A stretch of DNA of 56,005 nucleotides, from IMG/VR virus record IMGVR_UViG_3300012528_001039, positions 1 to 56,005 of that record, one strand, 5' to 3'. Shown here piece after piece: positions 1-8,509 of the stretch; the first letter of the stretch is position 1; each line of letters starts with the position of its first letter. The notes under the pieces were generated by a model, which was not told where the DNA came from, ran no database searches, and saw nothing but the letters and a program-made list of their open reading frames with translations. Both the position numbers and the translations under genes were made by a program. The stretch is from a virus.

Positions 1-6
1 ATTAAA

Positions 7-240
7 ATGACTCAAAAATTAAGCGCAAAAGCACGAAGAGACAAAGCCAAGAGAGATCTTGAGTATGCAAAAACAGACGATAGAAAGCGTAAAAAAGCTG
101 AAAATCAAAGAAAAAGAAGAAAAGCAGAAAAAAATCATGGTAAAAACTGGTTACTAGACAAAGACTATGATCATACTAAAAAAAGGTTTGTAAGTGTTAA
201 AGCAAATAGAGGCAATTACGGTAAAGGAACAAAAAAATAA
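7..240 (+). CDS. small highly basic phage protein (77 aa)
   Basis: Not recognised as a named family. The 77-residue product is dominated by Lys, Arg, Glu and Ala, with runs such as RKRKKAENQRKRRKAEK that look like one long charged helix, followed by a Gly/Lys-rich tail (GNYGKGTKK). It sits directly upstream of tail fibre genes, nine bases before the next start, so it is probably co-transcribed with them. The A-rich leader (attaaaATG) fits Bacteroidota-type initiation. A nucleic-acid-binding or virion-packaged role is possible from charge alone but is not shown. Confidence 0.7.
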   Translation: MTQKLSAKARRDKAKRDLEYAKTDDRKRKKAENQRKRRKAEKNHGKNWLLDKDYDHTKKRFVSVKANRGNYGKGTKK

Positions 241-248
241 TAAAAAAA

Positions 249-740
249 ATGGCTAATTTAACCTCATATCCAACAGGTGTACCAAAAAAATCAGACTTAC
301 TACTAGGTACTAGTGTAGCTACGCCTGATACTAACGAACAAAATGTTACAAAAAACTTTTCAGTTTCAGATATAGCAGGATTTGCTAATCCTACCGCTGC
401 TTATACAACATATGTAGCTAGATGGACTCAATCAGGTGCTACTGGAGTTCCAATATCAACTAACGTACTGCAAAATACAACAGGATTAACATGGACATGG
501 ACTAAAGCTGGTGTTGGTATTTATGATTTTACTCCTGATGCTGCTATTAAAGACAATGTTTATGTAAATGTTTCTTCTTGGGAAGACAACGCGCAATCTA
601 CACCCGCATCTACTGGAACTAAATCTCTTAGCGTTAAAATAGCTGGACCTAACTATGTAAGAATTACAAATCAAGATAATGCTGACTCTAGTTTCGTAGA
701 TGATGTTCAGAATGGAATGATTGAAATAAGAATATACTAA
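249..740 (+). CDS. short tail fibre/adhesin-like protein A
   Basis: The 163-aa product starts with MANLTSYPTG and then a D-x-LLGT segment followed by a T/F-rich stretch. The same N-terminal plan (SYP, D, GT, T-x-F, then a hydrophobic helix) recurs in the next gene, so the two are paralogues that probably share a virion attachment domain. The remainder is Thr/Ser/Asn-rich beta-type sequence, and the end (MIEIRIY) resembles a fibre strand. It belongs to the fibre cluster at 249-5580. Assignment to host recognition rests on composition and context rather than on a named domain. Confidence 0.7.
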   Translation: MANLTSYPTGVPKKSDLLLGTSVATPDTNEQNVTKNFSVSDIAGFANPTAAYTTYVARWTQSGATGVPISTNVLQNTTGLTWTWTKAGVGIYDFTPDAAIKDNVYVNVSSWEDNAQSTPASTGTKSLSVKIAGPNYVRITNQDNADSSFVDDVQNGMIEIRIY

Positions 741-746
741 TAACAA

Positions 747-1454
747 ATGGCAAGAATAAGTTCTTATCCTTTCGATAAAAACGTCACAGACAATGACGCT
801 TGGATTGGAACGGATGCAGTAAATAGACAAACAAAACAATTCACTGCTTCTGCAGTAGCAAACTATTTAAACATTAATGCCAAAGTAAATATTGGTGGAC
901 AAATGTCTTTTAAATGGTCAGACACCGAAAATGGTGGGGCTGGAACAATATCAAGAGCTAATGGTGGTGGATCTGGCAGCGCTATTAGTGCACTAACTAC
1001 AATACATTTATCTATAACAGAATTAAATGGACAAAATGTAGTTAAGTTTTTAGAGTATATAACAGGTAAAGATATATTATTAGGCCAAGGTACAGAAATT
1101 AGTAATTTTGGTCATTTTACATTAAACACTTACGCTGTGGATCCAAGTAATCCTAGTTATTATATAGCAACATTAACATATATCGGTGGTAATGGTAATA
1201 TAGCTCCACAAGGAACACAATATACAATTATACAATTTAATATTAATGATGGCACAGGTCAGACAGTTGTACAAGAGTTCAATGTAATGTCTACTCAGTG
1301 GGTTATTAATAATACAACAGGTAAGACAAGACCTTCAGTGACGACCGTAGACACGCAAGACGATGTGATTTACGGATGCGTTGATTATATCAACGATACT
1401 GTAATACACGTCAATTTCGACGAGCAAGCGTCGGGCAAATCATATTTAAACTAA
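747..1454 (+). CDS. short tail fibre/adhesin-like protein B
   Basis: The 235-aa product begins MARISSYPFDKNVTDNDAW and is paralogous to the N-terminus of the preceding gene. The middle is Gly/Ser/Asn-rich. The C-terminus contains VIYGCVDYINDTVIHVNF, similar in plan to the last 40 residues of the 822-aa fibre downstream (TIYACVDRTSTNALSITF), so both fibres may end in the same small beta fold. The last 120 bases (about 1330-1450) are visibly richer in G+C than the rest of the gene, which could mark a recombined tip. Likely a host-range determinant; exact receptor unknown. Confidence 0.7.
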   Translation: MARISSYPFDKNVTDNDAWIGTDAVNRQTKQFTASAVANYLNINAKVNIGGQMSFKWSDTENGGAGTISRANGGGSGSAISALTTIHLSITELNGQNVVKFLEYITGKDILLGQGTEISNFGHFTLNTYAVDPSNPSYYIATLTYIGGNGNIAPQGTQYTIIQFNINDGTGQTVVQEFNVMSTQWVINNTTGKTRPSVTTVDTQDDVIYGCVDYINDTVIHVNFDEQASGKSYLN

Positions 1455-1476
1455 CAATAACTAAAACATTTAAAAA

Positions 1477-3945
1477 ATGGCAATTAAGTACTACTGCGGG
1501 TTGGACATGCTCGCATCAATTGATTTAAACCAAAATCAACTGGTCAAACCAAGAATAGAAAATCTTGGTTCTGATCCATCCGGGGTAGAAGGACAAATCT
1601 ACTATAACACAACAAGTGATGTATTAAGATTGTATACAGGAGCTGGTTGGGTATCATTAGCGTCTGCTGGTGGTGTAACATCATTTACTAATGCGTTTGG
1701 AACTTATGTAACTGGAACAGCTAACTCATCAGCTACTGGTGCGGTAAACATGGGTACAATAGATCTTAGCGCGGTTGATGGAACTGCATCTGCTGGAACT
1801 AGATTCTTAACAAAAGATAATACTTGGGCAGTACCTTCTGATGTAGGTATTACTAGTATAACTTTAGCTTCAGATGGTGATGCAACTTCAGGTAATACAA
1901 TAACATCTAATGGAACATTAACATTATCTTTTGATGGTACAAGTTCACAATATGTAGATGGAGCAGGTGATTTAGTTACTTTCCCAACTATACCAACTGT
2001 TAATAACGGAACATTATCTGTTACAGCTGGTAATGGTTTATCTGGAAGTAACTTTACTTTTACTGCTAACCAATCAGGAAATACATCGGTAACCCTAGCA
2101 ATTGGCTCAGGAGCTGGTATACAGATTAATAGCACTAATGTAGCTGTTGATTATGCAGGAACTGATAACGTAATTTTATCTGCAGCTGATGGTACTAGTG
2201 TTACTTTAGCTGATGCAGATGACATTATATTCTCTGATGCTACAGACGATGGTGTTAAATACGCAAACTTATCTCAATTAAAAACATACATTGGTGGTGA
2301 TAATTACGGATCATGGACAATAGCTGGTGATTCAGGTTCATCAACAGTATCATCTGGTCAGACTGCTACAATTGCTGGTAATTCAGTAGCTGGTAAAGAA
2401 GGTATCGATACTGTAGAAAGTGGTAGAACAGTAAACATTAACTTAGATCTTAACGAAATAACCACAGTTACATCAGTTGCTGCGACCGCAGAGCTTATTG
2501 TAAATAGTTCTGGTAACAAAAAAATTGATATAGATGATATTCATTTAAATCAATTTGGTGATGCAGAAGCAGATGTAGACTTTGGTGGAAACAAACTATT
2601 AGATGTAGCAACTGGTACTGCAGGTACAGACGGTGTTAACTTAGCACAAGTTCAATCTATAGCTGCTGGAGTTGGAGTATTTCAAGGTGGATATAATGCT
2701 ATAACTAATAGTCCAGCTTTAACTGGTTCAAGTAATGTAGCTTTAGATCAAGGTGATTACTACGCTGTAACAGATTCAAACAACACTTCATTTTTAGGAA
2801 CTGTAGTAGAAGTTGGAGATTTAATATTTGCAAATAATGCAATCGCAGCAGGTTCAACACCGAGCGCTTCAGATTATACAATTGTTCAATCAGGACAAAG
2901 TATAGCTGGAGAAGGTTCTACTGATGGCGCAACTGTAAAAGGTGTAGCTGGTTTCAACTCAGCGCACTTTAGTGTAACATCTAACGGTTGGGTTTCTGCA
3001 GATATATACGGCGGTGGTTCTACACTAGGTATTGTTCCAAGTGGTGGTTCTGCTGGTAAGTATTTAGATGGTACTGGTAGTTGGGTTACTGTTCCTGCTG
3101 GAGATGTAACTGGTATTGATGCTGGTGATGGTATTAGAATAGATGACGGATCTACAGCAACGCCAGAAGTAAACGTACAATATACAGGTACAAACAACGT
3201 TGTAGTTAAAGCTGCTAATGCTGAAGGTACTTCAATAGCTACAGGTGATCTTATTATGTATGCAGACTCTTCAGCTAGTGACGCTGTTAAAAGAGGTTTA
3301 GTTTCAGATTTACCTTTTGCACCATCAAGTGTAGTTACAGGTGTTACAAGTGTTGGTTTATCAGCACCAGCCGCGTTTAGTGTATCTGGTTCACCAGTAA
3401 CAGGTTCTGGAACTTTAGCATTTACAGGCGCTGGAACATCATCACAATATGTTGATGGTACAGGTTCTTTACAAACATTCCCAACAATACCACAAGGTGA
3501 TGTAACTGCTGTTCAAGCTTCTACATCAAACGGTTTATTAGGTATTAATGTAGCTGACAGTACTGGTCCAATACCAAAAGTAGGACTTAACATTGCTGGT
3601 TTAACTAGTATTGGAAATGCTTCTAACTTAGATGATGCAGATGAATTCCCATTCTATGATGAAAGTGTTCCGCAAAACAAAAGAGTATCACTAAGAGAAC
3701 TTAAAGATTACATAACTGATACTCAATCTTTTGCTACTACTTTAACAAGTCCATCTGCTGGTTCTGAAACTGTAACTCACAATTTAGGATCTTACGATGT
3801 AATTGTACAGCTTTATGGCGATACAAGTAAAGAAACAATTTATGCTTGTGTTGACAGAACTAGTACAAATGCTTTATCAATAACATTTGATAGCGCTGTT
3901 GGTCAAGACGTAAGAGTTCTTGTATCAAGAGTAACTAACGAGTAA
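1477..3945 (+). CDS. long tail fibre protein (822 aa) with repeated YVDG modules
   Basis: A large Gly/Thr/Ser/Ala-rich protein. The N-terminus (MAIKYYCGLDMLASIDLNQN) followed by EGQIYYNTTSDVLRLYTG is the virion-proximal plan often seen in fibres of marine phages. The shaft carries a repeated module: YVDGAGDLVTFPTIP, then YLDGTGSWVTVPAGDVT, then YVDGTGSLQTFPTIP. An S-E-T-VTHNLGSYDVIVQLYG segment near the C-terminus is a common fibre tip strand pattern. It is followed at once by a strong hairpin (3956-3977), suggesting high or uncoupled expression. Proposed role: receptor binding or an extended tail fibre. The function call is good; the receptor cannot be inferred. Confidence 0.85.
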   Translation: MAIKYYCGLDMLASIDLNQNQLVKPRIENLGSDPSGVEGQIYYNTTSDVLRLYTGAGWVSLASAGGVTSFTNAFGTYVTGTANSSATGAVNMGTIDLSAVDGTASAGTRFLTKDNTWAVPSDVGITSITLASDGDATSGNTITSNGTLTLSFDGTSSQYVDGAGDLVTFPTIPTVNNGTLSVTAGNGLSGSNFTFTANQSGNTSVTLAIGSGAGIQINSTNVAVDYAGTDNVILSAADGTSVTLADADDIIFSDATDDGVKYANLSQLKTYIGGDNYGSWTIAGDSGSSTVSSGQTATIAGNSVAGKEGIDTVESGRTVNINLDLNEITTVTSVAATAELIVNSSGNKKIDIDDIHLNQFGDAEADVDFGGNKLLDVATGTAGTDGVNLAQVQSIAAGVGVFQGGYNAITNSPALTGSSNVALDQGDYYAVTDSNNTSFLGTVVEVGDLIFANNAIAAGSTPSASDYTIVQSGQSIAGEGSTDGATVKGVAGFNSAHFSVTSNGWVSADIYGGGSTLGIVPSGGSAGKYLDGTGSWVTVPAGDVTGIDAGDGIRIDDGSTATPEVNVQYTGTNNVVVKAANAEGTSIATGDLIMYADSSASDAVKRGLVSDLPFAPSSVVTGVTSVGLSAPAAFSVSGSPVTGSGTLAFTGAGTSSQYVDGTGSLQTFPTIPQGDVTAVQASTSNGLLGINVADSTGPIPKVGLNIAGLTSIGNASNLDDADEFPFYDESVPQNKRVSLRELKDYITDTQSFATTLTSPSAGSETVTHNLGSYDVIVQLYGDTSKETIYACVDRTSTNALSITFDSAVGQDVRVLVSRVTNE

Positions 3946-3950
3946 AACAA

Positions 3951-3982
3951 AAAATCCCTCCTATTAATTTAGGAGGGTTTTA
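3951..3982 (+). terminator. hairpin terminator after long fibre gene
   Basis: Inverted repeat CCCTCCTA (3956-3963) / TAGGAGGG (3970-3977) with a 6-base loop, followed by TTTT. It lies 11 bases after the fibre stop and only 21 bases before the next start codon. Confidence 0.85.
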
Positions 3983-3998
3983 ATAAAATTTAATATTT

Positions 3999-5138
3999 AT
4001 GCCTATTAACTATTATTGTGACGTAGAAGTCCAATCAAACATATTAACTACAGATACATCTAATTCTAGAGTAGGTGTTAATATAGCTTCACCAGCCACA
4101 ACATTTCATGCAAATGGAGTAGTTAGAGCAGGGGGAAGTAATGGTCAAACTTATACAGAAATAGGTCCAGATAGTATATTTTTTTATAATAATGGTGTTT
4201 ATAGAGGTAGTATAGATTTGTATCCAAATAGTTCTTCTGGTAATTTATACATTGGTGGAGCTAATGGTGCAACTGTTTATTTTGGTGCTCCTACTAGTTG
4301 GACAACAAATATAAGTGTTCAAGGTAATATTACTGGGTCAGGTAATTGTGGTATATCAAGTAGATATAGCACTTCAAGTCAAGGGAGCAGTTCAGCGCCT
4401 GTTTATTATTTCAGCGGAAGAAGTACTACCGGTATGTATTTTAATTATAGTCCAGAAGAAATTAGATGGTCTATATCTGGTACTCAAAGATTATCTCTAT
4501 CTGCATCAAAACTTAGAATGGTTGGTGATATTTCTGTAAGTGGAAATAATAAGGTTTATTCAGAAAACGATGAAATAACTTTGATGGCAGGTGGTACAAA
4601 TGGTGTTAATATTAATGTTGATGACGCTAACGGCGAGATAACAATTAGCGATAATACAACTGTGGGTGGTTATGTTAAATCAAACGCTGCAACAGATGCT
4701 TATAGGGGTTATATTAAAAACACAATTAATACAATTGTTCACGAAAAAGCTGCATCTGCAGACTTTAATTATGTTCCTTTTAACACTGTCCAAACAGGTA
4801 ATTCCAATCAATACTATAATGCTTTTGTAGCGCCTTATGATGGTAGAGTTAAAAAAATTCATGTAAGGCACTCTGGAGGCGCAACTCCTACAGCCACGAA
4901 TGTTAGGTTTAAAAAACAAGTAAACGGAACATTATCATCTACTCAATATCAAGCTACTGTATCTAATGGAGCTACCACAAACATGCAGGCTGAGTATAAT
5001 TTTGGTAACAATGATTTTACTTTTAATGAAGGTGATCTACTTAGGATAGCAATGCAAACGAGTGATGCTTTTGGAACTCAATCTAGAACTATGGGCGGAG
5101 GCGCAGTAACTATAGTTCTTGAATATTCAATTTCTTAA
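3999..5138 (+). CDS. tail fibre/spike-like protein (379 aa)
   Basis: Starts MPINYYCDVEVQ, echoing the MAIKYYCGLDM start of the upstream fibre, so it probably docks to the same virion site. It then has a segment typical of repetitive fibre proteins (SRVGVNIASPATTFHANG) and many Gly/Ser/Asn/Tyr-rich strands. The last 130 residues (from about NTIVHEKAASADFNYVPFN) look like a separate compact beta domain ending in TIVLEYSIS, similar to the C-terminal heads of phage tail spikes. No catalytic residues are evident. It overlaps nothing; the next gene starts one base after its stop. Confidence 0.75.
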   Translation: MPINYYCDVEVQSNILTTDTSNSRVGVNIASPATTFHANGVVRAGGSNGQTYTEIGPDSIFFYNNGVYRGSIDLYPNSSSGNLYIGGANGATVYFGAPTSWTTNISVQGNITGSGNCGISSRYSTSSQGSSSAPVYYFSGRSTTGMYFNYSPEEIRWSISGTQRLSLSASKLRMVGDISVSGNNKVYSENDEITLMAGGTNGVNINVDDANGEITISDNTTVGGYVKSNAATDAYRGYIKNTINTIVHEKAASADFNYVPFNTVQTGNSNQYYNAFVAPYDGRVKKIHVRHSGGATPTATNVRFKKQVNGTLSSTQYQATVSNGATTNMQAEYNFGNNDFTFNEGDLLRIAMQTSDAFGTQSRTMGGGAVTIVLEYSIS

Positions 5139-5139
5139 T

Positions 5140-5580
5140 ATGGCTAATATAAACGATAATATAAGAACAAAAAAGCTTTATAAAAGTGGTAACACAACAA
5201 AAGCTTATAAAGACTCTAACGGTGAGATTGTTGTACCCTCAAGTGTAGCTTCAGAAATAGCTGCAGTATCAGATATAACAGAACTTTTAAATGATCATGA
5301 AAACTATTCTAAGTCAATATATCTTTTAAAAGAAATAGAAAATATGAGGCAAGACATAGAAGAATTACATGCTTTTGTAAAAGATGCTTTTGGTAAAGAC
5401 TCATCAAGCGCCGCGTCAAAAGGTGATAAAGGTGATAAAGGTGATAAAGGTGATAAAGGTGACACTGGCGCTACAGGACCAGCTGGTAGTAATGCTTCTG
5501 TAAGTGGATTTAAAGGTCAAAAAACAGTTGGCAAAGAAACCTGGACATTTGAAGATGGTTTGTTAAAAACAGTAAAATAA
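5140..5580 (+). CDS. collagen-like fibre-associated protein
   Basis: The start was set at MANINDN (5140), just after the upstream stop, rather than an in-frame ATG inside that gene. The 146-aa product has an N-terminal part with a basic patch, then a coiled-coil-like helix (KEIENMRQDIEELHAFVKDA), then a Gly-X-Y collagen-like repeat (four GDK triplets followed by GDTGATGPAG), then a short C-terminal domain (WTFEDGLLKTVK). Collagen-like triple helices are a known trimerisation element of phage fibres. Coiled coil plus collagen suggests a trimeric fibre or whisker adaptor in this cluster. Confidence 0.75.
   Translation: MANINDNIRTKKLYKSGNTTKAYKDSNGEIVVPSSVASEIAAVSDITELLNDHENYSKSIYLLKEIENMRQDIEELHAFVKDAFGKDSSSAASKGDKGDKGDKGDKGDTGATGPAGSNASVSGFKGQKTVGKETWTFEDGLLKTVK
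5422..5457 (+). repeat. 9-bp coding tandem repeat (GDK x4)
   Basis: Four perfect copies of ggtgataaa encode Gly-Asp-Lys triplets of the collagen-like stretch. The perfect nucleotide identity implies recent slippage, so copy number could vary between relatives. Confidence 0.95.
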
Positions 5581-5586
5581 TATATT

Positions 5587-5856
5587 ATGGAATTTAGATG
5601 GGGTTATAATTGCAATACAATACGTGAAGGTAAAAATTTTAGATATGAAATACAATGGGTTTTAACTGGATGGGGTTACGGAAGAGTAGCTAATAGATCT
5701 GGTTGGTTAAACTCAACACCTGAAGAAATACACGGTGAATTTATAGGTTTTCCTGAAATAAGAGACGAAGATTATATAAGTTTTATTAAAACTAGTTTAT
5801 ATGGAAATATAACTAGAATAAAAGATGAAATAAGAGAAGAGCTAAGAGAAGAGTAA
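5587..5856 (+). CDS. conserved small phage protein, unknown function (89 aa)
   Basis: Not recognised. The first half is aromatic and Gly-rich (FRWGYNCNTIREGKNF, WVLTGWGYGRV); the second half is acidic and helical, ending IKDEIREELREE. It starts six bases after the collagen-like gene, so it is likely in the same transcript. The aromatic N-terminal part could be a small beta domain. Confidence 0.65.
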   Translation: MEFRWGYNCNTIREGKNFRYEIQWVLTGWGYGRVANRSGWLNSTPEEIHGEFIGFPEIRDEDYISFIKTSLYGNITRIKDEIREELREE

Positions 5857-5892
5857 AAATAAAGAAAAACAAGTAATAATAAATATATACCT

Positions 5893-5906
5893 GCTCGGTA
5901 AAGAGC
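5893..5906 (+). other. small hairpin in the leader before the 96-aa gene
   Basis: GCTC (5893-5896) pairs with GAGC (5903-5906) around a 6-base loop, within the 81-base gap 5857-5937. The rest of the gap is A-rich and ends with an A/C-rich leader. No convincing promoter was seen. Confidence 0.35.
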
Positions 5907-5937
5907 GTAACCAAATATTAATTAAAAACCAAAACCA

Positions 5938-6228
5938 ATGACAGTTTATTATTCGACTAATTCGTGGAGTAGTCAACCACAACCAAACAAAAACCATTTA
6001 AAATTATGGAACCATATTGCAAATAAAGCAAACTGGAGAATTGTTCAGTTACAAAATGGATATTACCAGACTGAATACAAAGACATGCGTAAAGACGACG
6101 AATGGGTTGATGTTACAAGGCGTGAAACAATTGAAGCGGCTGAAACATCTATAGATAAAACAATAGAGCATTATTTAAAAAAAATAGATTTTGCAAACGG
6201 CCCTAAAGTTGTTAAGACTTTTGAATAA
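5938..6228 (+). CDS. conserved phage protein with IANKANWRIVQL motif (96 aa)
   Basis: The 96-aa product has a central WNHIANKANWRIVQLQNGYY block, then EWVDVTRRETIEAAETSID and IEHYLKKI, ending FANGPKVVKTFE. I recall closely similar short proteins in other marine phages, including cyanophages, without a known function. Predicted as a small alpha/beta domain with an amphipathic helix. It precedes groEL by 40 bases. Confidence 0.75.
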   Translation: MTVYYSTNSWSSQPQPNKNHLKLWNHIANKANWRIVQLQNGYYQTEYKDMRKDDEWVDVTRRETIEAAETSIDKTIEHYLKKIDFANGPKVVKTFE

Positions 6229-6240
6229 AAATAAATAAAA

Positions 6241-6260
6241 ATTTAATATAATTTAATATA
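6241..6260 (+). repeat. tandem ATTTAATATA pair upstream of groEL
   Basis: Two direct copies of atttaatata end eight bases before the groEL ATG. They may be part of a promoter or a leader element; no canonical promoter can be assigned. Confidence 0.5.
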
Positions 6261-6267
6261 ATACAAT

Positions 6268-7821
6268 ATGTCAGATAACATAGTTAAAAATCTAAGCTTT
6301 GGGCACGAAGCTAAAAAAGAGGTTTTTAAAGGTATAGAAAAATTAGCTAAAGCAGTTAGTTCAACTCTTGGAGCTGGAGGAAGTTGTGTTTTGCTAGAAG
6401 ATAACTTTGGAAACCCAACAATAACAAAAGACGGTGTAACAGTAGCGGAAAGTGTAGTACTTAGAAACCCAATAGAAAACTTAGGGTGCAACTTGTTAAA
6501 ACAAGCTGCAAAAAAAACAGTAAAAGAAGCGGGTGATGGTACTACAACCGCAACCGTTTTAGCTCATGCGATATTAGAAGAAGCTGATAAAATAGATTCT
6601 AGTATAAACAATAGAGAATTAAAAAAAGGTATAAACAATACTGTTGATAAAGTAATACAATATTTAGATGATATATCATTACCAGTAAAAGGTAATATGA
6701 TAAATCAAATAGCTACAATATCAACAAATAACGACAAAGAGCTAGGAAATTTAATAGGAAAAGCTTTTAATTCAGTTGAAAACACTGGTGTTGTTATGAT
6801 GGAGCAGTCTGAGTCTGGTCAAACAGAATTAGAAATTATAGAAGGTGCTCAATACTTTAAAGGTTTAACAAGTCCTCATTTTGTTACAAATAAAATTAAA
6901 AATACAGCTGAATTAAATAATCCTTTAGTTTTATTAATAGAGAATAACGTAGAAAGTATAAGACAAATACAGTCTGTTTTAGAATATGTTATTAAAAATA
7001 ATAAACCATTATTAATAATTGCAGATTTAAGTAATGAAGTTTTATCTGCTTTAGCAATGAATAAAACAAAAGGTAACATAAAAGTAAATGTAATAAACGC
7101 TCCTGTTTTAGGGGTTAATAGAAAACAAATGCTTGATGATTTAGCTTTGCTAACGGGAGCTACATTAATAAATGAAGATCTTGGAGATGACATGGATTTA
7201 ATTCAAATTGATCATCTTGGTTCTTGCTTAAAATCAATAACAAGCGAAACAGATACAATACTTCAATTTGAAAAACAAAATGAAGATTGTTTAAATATTA
7301 CAAATAAAATAAAAAAGCAACTTTTAACTTGTAAAATACCTGATAAGATAATAAGTTTAGAAAAAAGATTAGCAATGCTTTCTGCTAAAATAGCAGTTGT
7401 AAAAGTTGGTGCTAATTCTGAAATAGAGTTAAAAGAAAAAATGGATAGAGTCGAAGACGCTATCTGTGCTACAAAAGCCGCTGTCAAAGAAGGTATTGTA
7501 CCAGGCGGAGGTGTTGCTTTACTAAATGCTTCTCTTTATTTAAAAAGTAAAAATAAAGCTGAAGAAGTATTAATAAAAGCTATAACAGCCCCTTATAAAA
7601 CAATACTAAAAAATGCTGGACTAAAATTTGAAATTTTTAATAAGAAAGGTTTTGGTTTAGATGTAGTTACAGGAAGTATGGTAAATATGACTAAACAAGG
7701 AATTATTGATCCTGTCTTAGTTACTAAAAGCGCTTTAAAAAACGCGGCTTCTGTAGCAACTACTATATTATCTACTGATTGTGTAATAAATAATTTAAGA
7801 GTAGATGAAGGCGGTAGGTAG
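6268..7821 (+). CDS. groL: phage chaperonin GroEL (Hsp60)
   Basis: The 517-residue product is a recognisable group I chaperonin. It has the N-terminal KDGVTVAE segment, the ATP-binding GDGTTTAT motif, an apical domain in the middle, the RVEDAICATKAAVKEG segment carrying the catalytic Asp (equivalent to Asp398 of E. coli GroEL) and the PGGGVAL motif. It is shorter than the usual ~545 aa and ends VDEGGR, with no Gly-Gly-Met tail inside the cavity. The gene overlaps the start of groES by 17 bases, so the two are translationally coupled. It should form an ATP-driven folding ring, presumably for virion proteins. The stop is TAG, showing that TAG can end genes here. Confidence 0.95.
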   Translation: MSDNIVKNLSFGHEAKKEVFKGIEKLAKAVSSTLGAGGSCVLLEDNFGNPTITKDGVTVAESVVLRNPIENLGCNLLKQAAKKTVKEAGDGTTTATVLAHAILEEADKIDSSINNRELKKGINNTVDKVIQYLDDISLPVKGNMINQIATISTNNDKELGNLIGKAFNSVENTGVVMMEQSESGQTELEIIEGAQYFKGLTSPHFVTNKIKNTAELNNPLVLLIENNVESIRQIQSVLEYVIKNNKPLLIIADLSNEVLSALAMNKTKGNIKVNVINAPVLGVNRKQMLDDLALLTGATLINEDLGDDMDLIQIDHLGSCLKSITSETDTILQFEKQNEDCLNITNKIKKQLLTCKIPDKIISLEKRLAMLSAKIAVVKVGANSEIELKEKMDRVEDAICATKAAVKEGIVPGGGVALLNASLYLKSKNKAEEVLIKAITAPYKTILKNAGLKFEIFNKKGFGLDVVTGSMVNMTKQGIIDPVLVTKSALKNAASVATTILSTDCVINNLRVDEGGR

Positions 7822-8065
7822 AAACATTATTATTAAAAAGCTTAAGGAAGGAACTACTAAAACAAAAGGTGGTTTGTTATTAGCTGAAAACCATAGAGAT
7901 GACATTAGATATGTTCAGGCTACAGTTTACTCTGTTGGCGATGAAATACAAGGTCTAAATAAAAATGATGTTATATTATATGATCGACACGCTGGTCATA
8001 AAATAGAATATGAAAAAAATATATATCACGTTATAAAAATACAAGACGTGGTCGTTGTTTTATGA
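7805..8065 (+). CDS. groS: phage co-chaperonin GroES (Hsp10)
   Basis: The 86-aa product matches GroES in order: an N-terminal strand (VGRNIIIKKL), a mobile loop of the GGIVL type (here KTKGGLLLAE), a strand with YSVGDE, a KNDVILYD strand (GroES: GDIVIF) and a closing YHVIKIQDVVVV strand. It would cap the adjacent GroEL. It overlaps groEL by 17 bases at its start and the next gene by 4 bases at its end. The roof-loop segment appears shorter than in E. coli GroES. Confidence 0.92.
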   Translation: MKAVGRNIIIKKLKEGTTKTKGGLLLAENHRDDIRYVQATVYSVGDEIQGLNKNDVILYDRHAGHKIEYEKNIYHVIKIQDVVVVL

Positions 8066-8508
8066 GAAAGCTTGATGCAGAACATTTAAAAGAATTAAAC
8101 CTGCTAAAACATTACCGTATAATACGCAAATGGGCTTGTAAAAACAACGACTTAACAGATGCTGAATTAGAGCTGCTTGTGTATTTAGATGCTATAGAAT
8201 ATTTTACTAAAAAAGATTTTATAGAAGGTAGTTATTCCTTTAGTTGGAATAATAGAAGATGGAATAAGTTAATAAAAAACAATTGGATTGTTGTTTGGAG
8301 AAATAGAAATAGAACTACTCAAAAATATAACATATATAAAGTTTCTTTTAAGTTTAAACAGTTAATAAATAGAATTTACAAAATAATGCTAGGTGAAGAA
8401 AACATACCAACTAGCGAAAGAAGAAACACTGTTATAAAGTGTAAATCATATAGTGATAAAGTTTTAACAAAAGCTATATATAACGTAAATAAAGATAAAT
8501 ATAGATAA
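8062..8508 (+). CDS. putative winged-helix DNA-binding protein (MarR-like)
   Basis: The 148-aa product starts with a helical segment (LTDAELELLVYLDAIEYFT) followed by KKDF, a NRRWNKLIKNNWIVVWR helix-strand stretch and a YNIYKVSF strand. This order resembles the helix-turn-helix plus wing of MarR-type regulators. The C-terminal part is basic. Its start overlaps the groES stop by 4 bases (ATGA), so it is coupled to the chaperonin pair. A role in controlling phage or host transcription is inference; the fold call is moderate. Confidence 0.55.
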   Translation: MRKLDAEHLKELNLLKHYRIIRKWACKNNDLTDAELELLVYLDAIEYFTKKDFIEGSYSFSWNNRRWNKLIKNNWIVVWRNRNRTTQKYNIYKVSFKFKQLINRIYKIMLGEENIPTSERRNTVIKCKSYSDKVLTKAIYNVNKDKYR

Positions 8509-8509
8509 A

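Noticed and set aside
1704-3197. Pro/Val/Ser-rich - strand frames inside the 822-aa fibre gene.
   Set aside because: Low-complexity complements of repetitive Gly/Thr/Ala codons; not plausible genes.
5857-5937. tRNA or small RNA in the gap before the 96-aa gene, because of a local hairpin.
   Set aside because: Only a 4-base stem is present and no cloverleaf can be drawn.
6876-7487. Open frames on the - strand inside groEL.
   Set aside because: They are shadows of the well-supported chaperonin gene and have no protein-like sequence of their own.
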